A stretch of 64,000 nt of DNA from Rhodoferax sp. Its GTDB lineage: Bacteria > Pseudomonadota > Gammaproteobacteria > Burkholderiales > Burkholderiaceae_C. Positions 1 through 7,824 of this stretch are shown piece after piece. The stretch lies in assembly GCF_023700745.1 (NCBI RefSeq), contig NZ_JAMPYG010000011.1, positions 42,223 to 106,222 of the forward strand, given 5' to 3'. Position 1 is the stretch's first letter. Each line of letters begins with the position of its first letter. Position numbers and translations under genes: made by a program. The notes beneath the pieces are model-generated. The model made no database searches and was not told the origin of the DNA. It was given only the letters and a program-made list of their open reading frames with translations.

Positions 1-2
1 AG

Positions 3-158
3 TTTGGGGCAGGTAACGACTGCGACGCCTTGCGCTCCTCGATGGAGCAGGGCCAGGACGGCCCTCGGAAACCTGTAGTTGACGCTGACCCAGAGGATGA
101 GTCAAGCAGGCGTGCCGGAAATGGTGTTGATTTCCCGGTGGTTTTGGGTGGCGATTGA
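3..158 (+). CDS. Possible 3' end of a CDS entering from the left
   Basis: This frame is open from the window edge to a TGA at 156-158 and encodes about 51 residues rich in Asp, Glu, Gly and Arg. No domain is recognised. It points the same way as the parM cassette. It is supported only by being open to the edge, so it could be chance. Confidence 0.25.
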   Translation, partial: FGAGNDCDALRSSMEQGQDGPRKPVVDADPEDESSRRAGNGVDFPVVLGGD

Positions 159-565
159 ACGACCGGGATGTGCCTGTGAGCCGAGTTTATTGTCCCGAAG
201 GGATTGAAAGTGAGGCTGCATGCGGGCTTGACAAGGGAAATTGCTGCCTCTGGTCTCGGACGGGACCTTGACCGGGTTAATGGCCGGTTCGCAGGGCTGG
301 GCCACGGAAATAGCACAAATCGGCGTGATCCGCGCAAATCACGCCCTTGACAGCTCGGTTTGCGGTGAGACCGTGGTTCGACACGCAGTGCTCTTTCAAG
401 GGGCTGACGAAATGGTCTCATTTCAGTGCGAACTGACATCGCTGTATTTAGACCCAGGCCAGACCTGATCCCGAAATCGGACGGTTTGAAGGGGACTTTT
501 GCGTGGATGGACGGCATCGGGCCACCGATGCTGATCGACCTGTAACCCTGAATTGGAGTCTTTTT
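159..565. other. Non-coding region upstream of parM, possible centromere/promoter
   Basis: About 400 bp without a convincing gene; a 75-codon ORF here has no recognisable domain. The region holds an inverted repeat at 322-345 (8-bp arms GGCGTGAT/ATCACGCC, 8-nt loop) and a hairpin at 514-531 (GCATCGG/CCGATGC) just ahead of the parM start. In ParMR systems the centromere and operator usually lie upstream of parM, so this is the natural candidate. I see no clear iteron array. Confidence 0.35.
322..345. repeat. Inverted repeat upstream of parM
   Basis: The arms GGCGTGAT (322-329) and ATCACGCC (338-345) are perfect complements separated by 8 nt. No T-run follows, so it does not look like a terminator. 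It may be a binding site for the ParR-like protein; that is inference from position only. Confidence 0.4.
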
Positions 566-1612
566 ATGGAACTGATCATTCGAGCCGTGGACGTTGGCTA
601 CGGCAACACCAAGTACGTCGCGGGTATCTCCGGTGACGACATCCGCTGCGCCAGTTTTCCTTCACTGGCTTATCCCTTTCCGCGCGACCCATCCACCACC
701 CTGGGTGCGGATCGCCGCAAAACCGTCGCCATCCCGATTGGCGGGATGTTCTACGAGGTGGGGCCGGACGTGATGCTGGCCGCCGACACCTTTCGTGCCA
801 CGCAGATCCACGACAACTTTATTGACACCCCGGAATACCTGGCCCTGGCACGTGGCGCACTGCGCATGATGAAGGTCGACACCATCGACCTGCTGGTGGT
901 GGGGCTGCCGGTGGCCATGTTTGCCTTGAAGAAGGCCGCACTGGAAAAATTGATGACTGGCCCCCACGACGTGGGCAATGGCAAGACCGTGTTGGTGCGC
1001 AAGGCGCTGGCCATGGCCCAGCCCAACGGAGCGTTGATCGACTATGCCTCGCAGCATGACAAGGTGGTGGCAATGGAGAACGAGCATAGCCTGGTGATCG
1101 ATCCTGGTTCGCGCACCTTCGACTGGCTAGTGGCGCGGGGTATGAAGTTGTCGCACAAGCGCAGCCATTCAGTTAACCGCGGGGTATCGGACATCCTGCA
1201 GGTCATTGCGGATGACATCAGTGCAGAGATTGGCCGACCTTACAACCAGTTGGACGCCATCGATCTGGCCTTGCGCACCAACAAGAATTTGATGATCTTC
1301 CAGCGAACCTACAGTCTGGCACGCATGAAGCCGGTGGTGGAAAGTGTCACCAAGCAGGCCGTGGGGGCGATGATGCGCCGTATCGGGGAGTTCTATGACG
1401 TCCAGCACGTCATTCTGGTGGGCGGTGGTGCTTTTCTGTTCAAAAAGGCGGTGAAGGAGGCGTTCGCGACGCATCAGATTCTGGAAGTGAAAGAACCGAT
1501 GTTCTCGAATCTGCGGGGTTACCAGATCGCAGGTACGAATTACGCCGCCACAGCGATGCAAAGTCCCGGCCGTGCGGCTCGCACAACGCGATTGGAAGGA
1601 GAGGGCGCATGA
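566..1612 (+). CDS. parM: ParM/StbA-like actin-type segregation ATPase
   Basis: Predicted filament-forming ATPase that moves plasmid or integrative-element DNA. With the start at 566 it has 348 residues. The actin-fold nucleotide motifs are visible: phosphate-1 DVGYGNTK (residues 9-16), phosphate-2 DPGSRTFDW (179-187) and the adenosine loop VGGGAF (285-290). The start at 566 is preferred over an in-frame start at 503 because GGAG lies about 7 nt upstream and the family begins with a beta strand followed by DxGxGNTK. Its stop overlaps the next start (ATGA), so the two genes form a cassette. The family is typical of plasmids and ICEs, which fits the integrase 1.2 kb downstream. Which DNA it partitions cannot be seen here. 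Confidence 0.85.
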   Translation: MELIIRAVDVGYGNTKYVAGISGDDIRCASFPSLAYPFPRDPSTTLGADRRKTVAIPIGGMFYEVGPDVMLAADTFRATQIHDNFIDTPEYLALARGALRMMKVDTIDLLVVGLPVAMFALKKAALEKLMTGPHDVGNGKTVLVRKALAMAQPNGALIDYASQHDKVVAMENEHSLVIDPGSRTFDWLVARGMKLSHKRSHSVNRGVSDILQVIADDISAEIGRPYNQLDAIDLALRTNKNLMIFQRTYSLARMKPVVESVTKQAVGAMMRRIGEFYDVQHVILVGGGAFLFKKAVKEAFATHQILEVKEPMFSNLRGYQIAGTNYAATAMQSPGRAARTTRLEGEGA

Positions 1613-1911
1613 GCCGGGACCAAGAAACAAACAGTGAGCCGGTGCGTCTGCTGTTTGAGATGACGCGGGAGGACAACCCGCGCCTCTACGACGACCTGAT
1701 CCGGTTCAACAAGGGCACGAAGCGGGTGAACCGCTTGCGCTTTTTGGCTCATGAGGGGTTGATGGCACAGAACTGGATGCTGATGCCGGTGGCGGGTACC
1801 TTATCTCAAGCGACTGCATCAGCGTTGCACGCGCCCTCGAAGGTCAATCCCGCCGTTGCAGGGCATGTCGTCCAGGCGTTCGATGTGCCAATGCTCGATG
1901 GGGATGACTGA
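1609..1911 (+). CDS. ParR/StbB-like small partner protein
   Basis: A 100-residue protein whose start overlaps the parM stop by 4 bp, implying translational coupling. Residues 12-19 (VRLLFEMT) look like a beta strand. Two helices follow, around PRLYDDLIRF and RVNRLRFLAHEGLM, a layout reminiscent of ribbon-helix-helix plasmid stability proteins that follow StbA/ParM. Its likely role is to bind the centromere and link it to ParM filaments and perhaps to repress the operon. The fold assignment is by eye. Gene position is the stronger evidence. Confidence 0.55.
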   Translation: MSRDQETNSEPVRLLFEMTREDNPRLYDDLIRFNKGTKRVNRLRFLAHEGLMAQNWMLMPVAGTLSQATASALHAPSKVNPAVAGHVVQAFDVPMLDGDD

Positions 1912-1913
1912 TC

Positions 1914-2213
1914 ATGGCGCCAGTGAAGAAACATGGACGCCGGAGAGCGTCAGTCAGCGCGTCAGAACTGGCGCAGATGGGCGTGTGCGAGCGGCTGGTG
2001 GTGTTTGAACATCGCTATGGCAAGCGGCGAACCGTTGAACAGCAGCAGGCAATCAAGCGCGGACGACGGGCGCACGCGCGCTTTTATCGGGAGGGGCATA
2101 TGGACTGGACCCGCTGGTGGCGTTATTTCATTGTTTTCCTGATATTTGGGCGCTGGCTAACTTTGTGTGTCGCGAAGTGGTTTCAAGTCAGGAAACCGCA
2201 TCATGAGACTTGA
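1914..2213 (+). CDS. Cas4-like nuclease, N-terminal half with membrane segment
   Basis: A 99-residue ORF starting 2 nt after the ParR-like gene. Residues 14-54 resemble the N-terminal motif of Cas4/RecB-type PD-(D/E)XK nucleases: SASELAQMGVC with Cys25, then RG-x3-H at 49-54. Cys25 sits where Cas4 proteins place the first Fe-S ligand. Residues 66-90 are a hydrophobic, Trp-rich membrane segment (WWRYFIVFLIFGRWL). The acidic catalytic residues and the other cysteines are absent. They occur in the next ORF, which overlaps by 11 bp in the +1 frame. It is either one subunit of a split enzyme or the 5' part of a frameshifted gene. Confidence 0.6.
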   Translation: MAPVKKHGRRRASVSASELAQMGVCERLVVFEHRYGKRRTVEQQQAIKRGRRAHARFYREGHMDWTRWWRYFIVFLIFGRWLTLCVAKWFQVRKPHHET

Positions 2214-2733
2214 CCATGCAGCCGTTATTGGCGTGGGCGCGCTCGCGCTCGTCCTTTGGTGGTGGCGCAGCAGGTCAGATCCACGCCGGGCAAGGTTGCC
2301 GCCAGAATTGAGAAGCGCCTGCCTGGTCTATTCGGAACGGTTGTTCAAATCCGCCGGGCCAGTGTCAATTTCTGCCAGGGTGGATAAGGTTTATCGCAAT
2401 GCGGCAGGTGTGTTGGTGCTGGTTGAGCTGAAAACCAGGGAGAAGAATCGGACGTATCAGTCGGATGTCATTGAATTGTCGGCGCAGCGCGTGGCATTGA
2501 TGGCACATACGGGAGATGCTGTCGCGGATTTCGCCTATATTGTGATTGAGCGGCCAGATGGCTTCCGAATGGGTTGTCATCGAGTGAGGCTCATGGCACA
2601 TGCTGATGTAATTTCTCTGGCGATAAGGCGAGGGGATCTGTTTGCTGGGAAGGTTGAGCCTCAGGCCATCTGTTCATCGGGTCTGTGTCGGAAATGTGCG
2701 TTTGTTCGACCGTGTGATCCGCCTTGGCGGTGA
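2203..2733 (+). CDS. Cas4-like nuclease, catalytic C-terminal half with membrane anchor
   Basis: With ATG at 2203 this is a 176-residue protein overlapping the previous ORF by 11 bp; in-frame GTG at 2167 is an alternative start. Residues 6-21 form an N-terminal membrane anchor. The PD-(D/E)XK core follows: Asp61 (ISARVDKV), then Glu75-x-Lys77 (VELK), with Gln95 in the usual helix position. Cys162, Cys165 and Cys171 (LCRKCAFVRPC) match the CxxC...C tail of Cas4 nucleases, whose Fe-S cluster needs a fourth Cys near the N-terminus. That fourth Cys is in the upstream ORF. The expected activity is nuclease, inferred from motifs. The role in the element is unknown. Confidence 0.65.
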   Translation: MRLDHAAVIGVGALALVLWWWRSRSDPRRARLPPELRSACLVYSERLFKSAGPVSISARVDKVYRNAAGVLVLVELKTREKNRTYQSDVIELSAQRVALMAHTGDAVADFAYIVIERPDGFRMGCHRVRLMAHADVISLAIRRGDLFAGKVEPQAICSSGLCRKCAFVRPCDPPWR

Positions 2734-2782
2734 ATGATCTGGCGCATGTCAACCCGCAGACATGCCCATCTTGATAATTGCG

Positions 2783-4039
2783 TCACGCTACTTTTAAGGG
2801 TACGACATTCCAAGGCGTCCCACTTTCGCAAGCAGCGATGAAAGCGGCCCATCGCTCCAATGCGACCCTGCGTTCGGGAATTTCTTCCCGAACGTCGTAG
2901 ATCGCTTCCATCCCTTTTAGGGTATGGTTCAATGCAATTTCGGATATCTCGCGCGAGATTCCCATGTTGCGCATGTGTCCCTTGGCGGTGCTTCGCGTGT
3001 CGTGTGGGGTGAACTTACGGATCTCGATATCGCCCCGTTCGAATGCTCTTGCGATGGCCGCCCAGAGTGTTGTTTCGCCAACGTGGATATCTCCAAGCCG
3101 TCTCCGCCTGCGCTCCACACGTGCAGGCAATATCCATGGAGAGTCACCAGCGAGATCCTGCAGGTCTTTGAACCAACCGACAACGGTTGGCGTTAGCGGC
3201 ACGAGGAAGCCGTTTCGTGTCTTGACCGACTCATCGGGAACCCACCAGGTTCCACGGTCTAAATCAATGTGCTCCCACCGGGCCTTCGCCAGCTCAACGG
3301 ACCGTACGCAGGTTGCCAAGAGAATGCGAAAGGCCAGGGCATTCTCAAGGCCAATGTCATCGATATTGGCGAGTAGCGTGCGGAGCTCTTCCTCGGTAAG
3401 CATCACACGCTTGCGAACAGGGGGGCGCTGCCCCATCAAGGCAACCAAGTCAATACCAGCTGTCGGATTGGAGTCAATCAGACGTTTGCCGCAAGCATGC
3501 GCAAACAACAGTTTGCACGAAGTCAGGATACGCTTTGAGATGGTCCAGGAGCGTTTGGCCGATTCCAAGACGTGCACGATTTCTGCCGGGGTGACCTGCT
3601 GTACTTCGAGGGAGCCGAGCTTGGGCAGGATGACCTTTTCGAAATCCCACTTGCGGTAGTAGATGGTTCCTTCGGCGAGATGGGGCGTGACGAGTTTTTT
3701 TCCTTTGTAGTCAGCTATGAGTGCGCGGACGGTCCATGCCATCTTGGAGCGCATCTTCTCAACTTTTTTCTCGACTGCCGGGTCGTTGCCTTTGTCGACT
3801 TCCACGCGATTTGCGCGTGCAAGTTGCCGTGCCTTCGCAAGCGAAAGGTCAGGGTAGTTGCCGAGTGTCAGTTCTTTGCGCCGCCCAGCACCTGTCCGGT
3901 AGCGAAGCACCCAACTGGCCGTGCCTGAGTTTGAGAGTGTGAATGTCAGGCCGCCGCCATCCGAGCGAGCGAGTGGCGCGCCTTTGTTTATCCAATGTCG
4001 TATCTGGACATCGTCGAGCAGGTTGACTTGAGTTCCCAT
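2783..4039 (-). CDS. P4-type tyrosine integrase
   Basis: A 418-residue tyrosine recombinase that should integrate and excise the left-hand element. Residues about 1-90 match the DUF4102 arm-binding domain (DGGGLTFT, LTLGNYPDLSLAKAR), 100-200 the core-binding domain, and the rest the catalytic domain. The catalytic set appears complete: Arg246 (CVRSVEL), Lys273, His346-x-x-Arg349 (TPHDTR), His372 and nucleophile Tyr381 (EAIYDV). It is convergent with the nuclease genes and has a dyad-rich upstream region. P4-type integrases often use tRNA genes, but none is seen next to it. The other element end is outside the window. Confidence 0.93.
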   Translation of the reverse strand: MGTQVNLLDDVQIRHWINKGAPLARSDGGGLTFTLSNSGTASWVLRYRTGAGRRKELTLGNYPDLSLAKARQLARANRVEVDKGNDPAVEKKVEKMRSKMAWTVRALIADYKGKKLVTPHLAEGTIYYRKWDFEKVILPKLGSLEVQQVTPAEIVHVLESAKRSWTISKRILTSCKLLFAHACGKRLIDSNPTAGIDLVALMGQRPPVRKRVMLTEEELRTLLANIDDIGLENALAFRILLATCVRSVELAKARWEHIDLDRGTWWVPDESVKTRNGFLVPLTPTVVGWFKDLQDLAGDSPWILPARVERRRRRLGDIHVGETTLWAAIARAFERGDIEIRKFTPHDTRSTAKGHMRNMGISREISEIALNHTLKGMEAIYDVREEIPERRVALERWAAFIAACESGTPWNVVPLKVA

Positions 4040-4245
4040 GGTGATGCTTGAGGTTGGGTAGCTGGTAGCGTCAGTATAGACGCTAGCTACCCACCTAGCT
4101 ACCCATTTTGGCCGTGCTTCAATGAAACGTCTTGGGATGGAGTTATTTGTAACTTATTGATAAATATATGTATTTAGCTTTATTGTGGGATTTCTTGAGC
4201 CTATATGGGATGCTAATTGATGTTCCAGGTGGCTAGTTTCATGGT
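4040..4245. other. Integrase upstream region and probable element boundary
   Basis: This stretch between the integrase start and the folA stop becomes AT-rich (about 4130-4225) compared with its surroundings. It starts with a cluster of short repeats (4056-4104). Integrase genes of this family usually lie beside one attachment site, so the chromosomal junction is expected here or at the 3' end of folA. No exact core can be named without the other end. Confidence 0.4.
4056..4104. repeat. Repeat cluster upstream of integrase
   Basis: GGGTAGCT occurs at 4056-4063 and its complement AGCTACCC at 4085-4092 and 4097-4104. Nested inside is TAGCGTC (4066-4072) facing GACGCTA (4079-4085). The outer and inner arms make a near-perfect dyad of about 37 bp, 17 bp from the integrase start codon. 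Such clusters are typical of integrase arm-type or excisionase sites, or of an operator controlling int. The function is inferred. Confidence 0.5.
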
Positions 4246-4734
4246 TCAAGTCCCCTTTTGGTAGGTCACAAAACTGTAGCCCAGACCCGTGCTGCCAAGG
4301 TGGGATTCGCGGGCAATTTCCTTCCACTCTGGTCCAAAACTGGGTGCCAAGGCATCACCCTCAAAATCGGCATCAAGCTCGGTCACGACCGCAGTGCTGG
4401 CCAGCGCCAGCGCCTGGGCGTAGAGCTCGGCGCCACCGATCACCCAGGCCGTGCTGTCAGGGGGGCAGGCGGCACAGGCGGCTTCGAGGGAATTGGCCAC
4501 CACCGCGCCATCTGCCGTCCAGGCGGGCTGGCGCGTCACCACCACATTGAGGCGCCCGGGCAGGGGGCGGAATCTGGGCGGTAACGAGTCCCAGGTTTTG
4601 CGGCCCATGATCACCGGGCAGCCCAGCGTGCTGCGCTTGAAGTGCGTCAGGTCCTCGGGCAGGTGCCAGGGCAAGGCGTTGTTGTTGCCAATGACACCAT
4701 TGCGGGCACGGGCCAGGATCAGATTCAGTTTCAT
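4246..4734 (-). CDS. folA: Dihydrofolate reductase
   Basis: Reduces dihydrofolate to tetrahydrofolate with NADPH, in the cytosol. The protein is 162 residues, normal for FolA. Landmarks are the N-terminal LNLILARARNGVIG, the PWHLPEDLTHFK segment with the active-site acidic residue, IMGRKTWDSLP, and WVIGGAELYAQAL near residue 110. A longer in-frame ORF reaches 4983 but the family start is MKLNLI at 4734. The start overlaps the stop of the EamA gene (ATG/TAA at 4731-4734). thyA, EamA and folA therefore form a minus-strand operon linking dTMP synthesis with recycling of the dihydrofolate it makes. It is the first chromosomal gene beside the left element. Confidence 0.96.
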   Translation of the reverse strand: MKLNLILARARNGVIGNNNALPWHLPEDLTHFKRSTLGCPVIMGRKTWDSLPPRFRPLPGRLNVVVTRQPAWTADGAVVANSLEAACAACPPDSTAWVIGGAELYAQALALASTAVVTELDADFEGDALAPSFGPEWKEIARESHLGSTGLGYSFVTYQKGT

Positions 4735-5618
4735 AAGGTTTTCACGGTTGGGCGCGGTGGCAGCAGCACGGCAGCAATGGCGCCCATGACGCACAGTACC
4801 GCCACCAGGTCTGGCCAGCCGGGTATTTCGTTGACGATCAGGGTCGCGCTCAGGGTGCCCACCATCGGCACCGCCATCACGCTCATGGCGCTGGTGGCGG
4901 GTGGTAAATGGCGGGCCAGGCCGAACCAGATGACCTGGGCAAATCCGTAGTTGATGAGTGCGCCATAGGCAAGGCTGGCCCACACCGGGGCAGAAAATTG
5001 CCAGCTGGGCCAGGGTTCAAGCACGGCCGCAAAAAGCCACAGGCAGATGCTGGCCAGAACCAGCATCCAGACCGTCAGCGTCTCCATCGGGATCGTCAGG
5101 CGCATCCTGCGCATCAGCAGGGTACCAGCAGCCCAGCACAGGGCGGCCAGCTCCATCCAGACAATGCCAAGCGGTTTGCCACGCAATGCCGTGAGTTCGT
5201 TGAAAGTGAGCAAACCAATGGTCAATGCCACTGCCACCATGGCAAAGACAATGCGCCGGGTCAGTTTTTCCTTGAACAGCAGCACACCCAGCAGCACGGT
5301 CCAGATGGGCATGGTGAAGCCCAGAATGGCGGCGCGTCCGCTGGCGAGCTCTTTCACACCCAGGATCGACAGCGTGTGCCAGCCCAGCATGTTGGGCAGC
5401 CCCAGGGCGATGATGCTGCGCCATTCGGCATGTTGCGGCCACATGCGCACGCCTTTGAACCGGTAATAGCTGTACAGCCACAGGGCACCAAAGCTCATGG
5501 TGATGGCGCGAAAGTACAGCGGTGAGAGCTCGCGCAAGCTGTACTTCATCATGGGCCAGTTGATGCCCCACATCAGCGTGAGGGCAACCAGGCCCCAGAT
5601 CTGGCGGCGGCTGATCAC
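4731..5618 (-). CDS. EamA/DMT-family permease
   Basis: About 295 residues with ten hydrophobic segments and two EamA repeats, as in 10-TMS drug/metabolite exporters (for example [15 protein letters not shown] at the start and a second repeat from about residue 150). The GTG at 5618 is chosen because it overlaps the thyA stop as GTGA; an ATG at 5651 would overlap thyA by 37 bp. It lies between thyA and folA in one operon, but the substrate is not evident and context does not show a folate role. Confidence 0.85.
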   Translation of the reverse strand: MISRRQIWGLVALTLMWGINWPMMKYSLRELSPLYFRAITMSFGALWLYSYYRFKGVRMWPQHAEWRSIIALGLPNMLGWHTLSILGVKELASGRAAILGFTMPIWTVLLGVLLFKEKLTRRIVFAMVAVALTIGLLTFNELTALRGKPLGIVWMELAALCWAAGTLLMRRMRLTIPMETLTVWMLVLASICLWLFAAVLEPWPSWQFSAPVWASLAYGALINYGFAQVIWFGLARHLPPATSAMSVMAVPMVGTLSATLIVNEIPGWPDLVAVLCVMGAIAAVLLPPRPTVKTL

Positions 5619-6448
5619 ACCGCCACCGGGGCCTTGATGGCGGGGTGGCACTGGTAGCCATTCACCGCAAAGTCTTCATAGACGTAGTCAAAAATCGAGG
5701 TCGGCCGGCGTTTGATTTCCAGCGTGGGGTAGGCAAACGGCTGGCGGCCCAGTTGCAGTGCCACCTGTTCGGCATGGTTGCTGTAGATGTGGCAGTCGCC
5801 GCCGGTCCAGATGAAGTCGCCGACGTCCAGGTCGCATTGCTGCGCCACCATGTGCGTCAGCAGTGCATAGCTGGCGATGTTGAAGGGCACGCCCAGAAAG
5901 ATGTCGGCACTGCGCTGGTACAGCTGGCAGCTCAATTTGCCTTTGCCGCCCAGTTCGGTTGCCGGAGCCACGTAGAACTGGAAAAAGGCATGGCAGGGCA
6001 TGAGCGCCATCTTGTCGAGTTCGGCCACGTTCCAGGCGCTGACCAGCATGCGGCGCGAGTCCGGGTTGCTTTTGAGGGTCTGGATGACCTGGCTGATCTG
6101 GTCGATGTGACCGCCGTCCGGCGTTGGCCAGCTGCGCCATTGCACGCCATAGACCGGCCCCAGGTCACCTGTGTCGGGGTTGGCCCATTCGTCCCAGATC
6201 GTGCAGCCGTTGTCTTGCAGCCATTTGACGTTGGAATCACCCCGTAAAAACCAGAGCAGCTCAACGATGATGGCGCGCAGGAACACCTTTTTGGTGGTGA
6301 CCAGCGGAAAGCCCTGGGCCAGGTCAAAGCGCATCTGGTGGCCGAAGACACTCTTGGTGCCGGTGCCAGTGCGGTCGGACTTGAAAACACCATGGGTGTC
6401 CACATGGCGCAGCAGATTTTCGTATTGGGAGCTGTGTGATTGGGACAT
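5615..6448 (-). CDS. thyA: Thymidylate synthase
   Basis: Methylates dUMP to dTMP using methylene-tetrahydrofolate, yielding dihydrofolate. The start at 6448 gives 277 residues. Motifs: [11 protein letters not shown] near the N-terminus, [11 protein letters not shown], catalytic Cys in [13 protein letters not shown], the dUMP site [18 protein letters not shown], and DCHIYSNH near the C-terminus. The frame stays open to 7192, but that extension has no homology-like character and crosses a repeat, so it is not coding. It heads the thyA-EamA-folA operon. The promoter should lie in 6449-6560. Confidence 0.97.
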   Translation of the reverse strand: MSQSHSSQYENLLRHVDTHGVFKSDRTGTGTKSVFGHQMRFDLAQGFPLVTTKKVFLRAIIVELLWFLRGDSNVKWLQDNGCTIWDEWANPDTGDLGPVYGVQWRSWPTPDGGHIDQISQVIQTLKSNPDSRRMLVSAWNVAELDKMALMPCHAFFQFYVAPATELGGKGKLSCQLYQRSADIFLGVPFNIASYALLTHMVAQQCDLDVGDFIWTGGDCHIYSNHAEQVALQLGRQPFAYPTLEIKRRPTSIFDYVYEDFAVNGYQCHPAIKAPVAV

Positions 6449-6960
6449 GACAAGAATAAGAAAACACTTTTTAAAGTTAACGTGAAAGAACAGCGTCATT
6501 GCGAACGCAGTGAAGCAATCCATGACTTCCGACGGCATGGACTGCCGCGTTGCGCTCGCAGTGACGGGTTTTCTTTCATGATTCGGGGCAGCTTGGAGGC
6601 CATGACACTTGGTGCGCCATGTTAACGGAGATGCCCTGCTGCGTTGCGGCTGAAAGCAGACGCTCGCCTGGGTCAGCAAACTTTTTCCCGCTATGCACCA
6701 ACGTGTCTTGTCACGGCATGTCGTTCGCGTCGAGGCAGGCCTGCGGGTGTAACAAACCGGCTTGTCGTCACGACTAAGTGGCATGCCGTCAAAACAGAAT
6801 GCACCCATGAAAAAAAGAGACTGGTTTGGGTCGGCGGGTGATTTGGTCGATCTTTCTGAGTCCTTGATGCGTAAAAATTTCCTGGCTTCAGGCAGTACTT
6901 TCCCTACGGCAAAGCAAGCTACAGTGCGGTCAGTAATGAATTGACACCACGGGGAAATCA
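6449..6960. other. Intergenic region between thyA and the sigma factor
   Basis: A 512-bp divergent spacer. It contains a REP-like repeat at 6494-6566 and must hold the thyA promoter (minus) and the sigma-factor promoter (plus). Small ORFs here show no recognisable domain. A CGTAA-containing stretch about 90 bp before the sigma start is a weak ECF -35 candidate. I see no RNA gene. Confidence 0.5.
6494..6566. repeat. REP/BIME-like palindromic repeat, copy 1
   Basis: Starts CGTCATTGCGAACGCAG and ends CGCTCGCAGTGACG, so the ends are inverted copies around a GCAATCCATG/CATGGACTGC centre. Related pieces occur at 24912-24942 (30 of 31 bases identical to 6536-6566) and 61676-61713. All are intergenic, as expected of dispersed REP elements. 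Confidence 0.75.
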
Positions 6961-7590
6961 ATGATGGGGACTTTGACAAATGAAGGCACGACTCCGGCGG
7001 CGTCCGAAGCATCCATCCTGACTGACGCGGCATTTCTGACTGACTTGCGGCGTCAGATGCTGAAGTTCGCCACGCTGCAACTCTCCAACAGCCATGCGGC
7101 AGAAGATGCCGTGCAGGAGGCGCTGGTTGGTGCGTTGAAAAATGCCAGCTCTTTTGCTGGCCGCGCCGCCTTGAAAACCTGGGTCTTTGCAATCTTGAAA
7201 AACAAGATTGCGGATAACTTGCGACAGAAACAGCGCATGGTCGATGCCAGCAGCCTGCTCAGGGAAGATGAAGAAGACGAAGACTTTTCTAAGCTCTTTG
7301 ATCAAAAAGGCCACTGGCAGGCCGATGAAAGGCCAGCCACCTGGGGCAACCCGCAAGACGCCTTGCATCAAAACCAGTTCTGGAAAGTGTTCGAGATATG
7401 TCTGGAAGCGCTGCCCGGCAACCAGGCCCGGGTGTTCATGATGAAAGAATTTGTCGAGCTTGACGCAAATGAAATTTGCAGCACGGTGGGCATCACCACC
7501 ACCAACCTGAATGTGATGTTGCACCGATCACGCCTGCGTCTGCGGGAGTGTCTGGAGAACAACTGGTTTCTGAAGGAAGAACGCGCATGA
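6961..7590 (+). CDS. ECF RNA polymerase sigma factor
   Basis: A 209-residue sigma-70 family factor with region 2 (residues about 20-85; [31 protein letters not shown]) and region 4 (about 135-200; [29 protein letters not shown]). An acidic linker (DEEDEDF) separates them. The stop overlaps the anti-sigma start (ATGA). Similar sigma/anti-sigma pairs in Neisseria, and RpoQ in Cupriavidus, lie beside and control the DUF2282-DUF692-DUF2063-DoxX operon found here in the opposite orientation. The likely role is therefore metal- or oxidant-responsive activation of bufABC and itself. The signal is not visible in sequence. Confidence 0.9.
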   Translation: MMGTLTNEGTTPAASEASILTDAAFLTDLRRQMLKFATLQLSNSHAAEDAVQEALVGALKNASSFAGRAALKTWVFAILKNKIADNLRQKQRMVDASSLLREDEEDEDFSKLFDQKGHWQADERPATWGNPQDALHQNQFWKVFEICLEALPGNQARVFMMKEFVELDANEICSTVGITTTNLNVMLHRSRLRLRECLENNWFLKEERA

Positions 7591-7793
7591 TGAACTGTGA
7601 AAAAGCCACCCGATTGATTTCCGAGTCGCAGGAGCGGACGCTGTCGCTCACGGAAACCATCAACCTGAAGATGCACGTCATGATGTGCGCGGGGTGCAAG
7701 AACTTCAGCCTGCAAGTGCCGTTTCTCCGCAAGGCCATGAAGGCGTATGCCAGGGGCTTTGACGAAGGTCGGAATGACGAAGTCAAAAAATAG
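7587..7793 (+). CDS. Zinc-finger anti-sigma factor (zf-HC2)
   Basis: A 68-residue protein translated from the ATG overlapping the sigma stop. It begins [21 protein letters not shown], and HVMMCAGC supplies the His-x3-Cys-x2-Cys of the zf-HC2/ZAS zinc site, the standard small soluble anti-sigma fold. No membrane segment is present. It should hold the upstream ECF factor inactive until metal or oxidant disturbs the zinc site (family knowledge plus inference). Confidence 0.88.
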   Translation: MMNCEKATRLISESQERTLSLTETINLKMHVMMCAGCKNFSLQVPFLRKAMKAYARGFDEGRNDEVKK

Positions 7794-7824
7794 AGCTGGT
7801 ACGGCTTCCTTGTGGCCTGGGGAG

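Noticed and set aside
241..468. 75-codon ORF upstream of parM
   Set aside because: It crosses the inverted repeat at 322-345, has no domain, and sits where regulatory or centromere DNA is expected.
4241..4262. GGTTCAAGTCC resembling a tRNA T-arm at the folA 3' end
   Set aside because: No pairing T-stem or acceptor can be built and the bases encode the folA C-terminus, so it is not a tRNA fragment.
6449..7192. N-terminal extension of thyA to 7192
   Set aside because: The extra 248 codons cross a REP element and the divergent sigma gene. ThyA homologues begin near the ATG at 6448.
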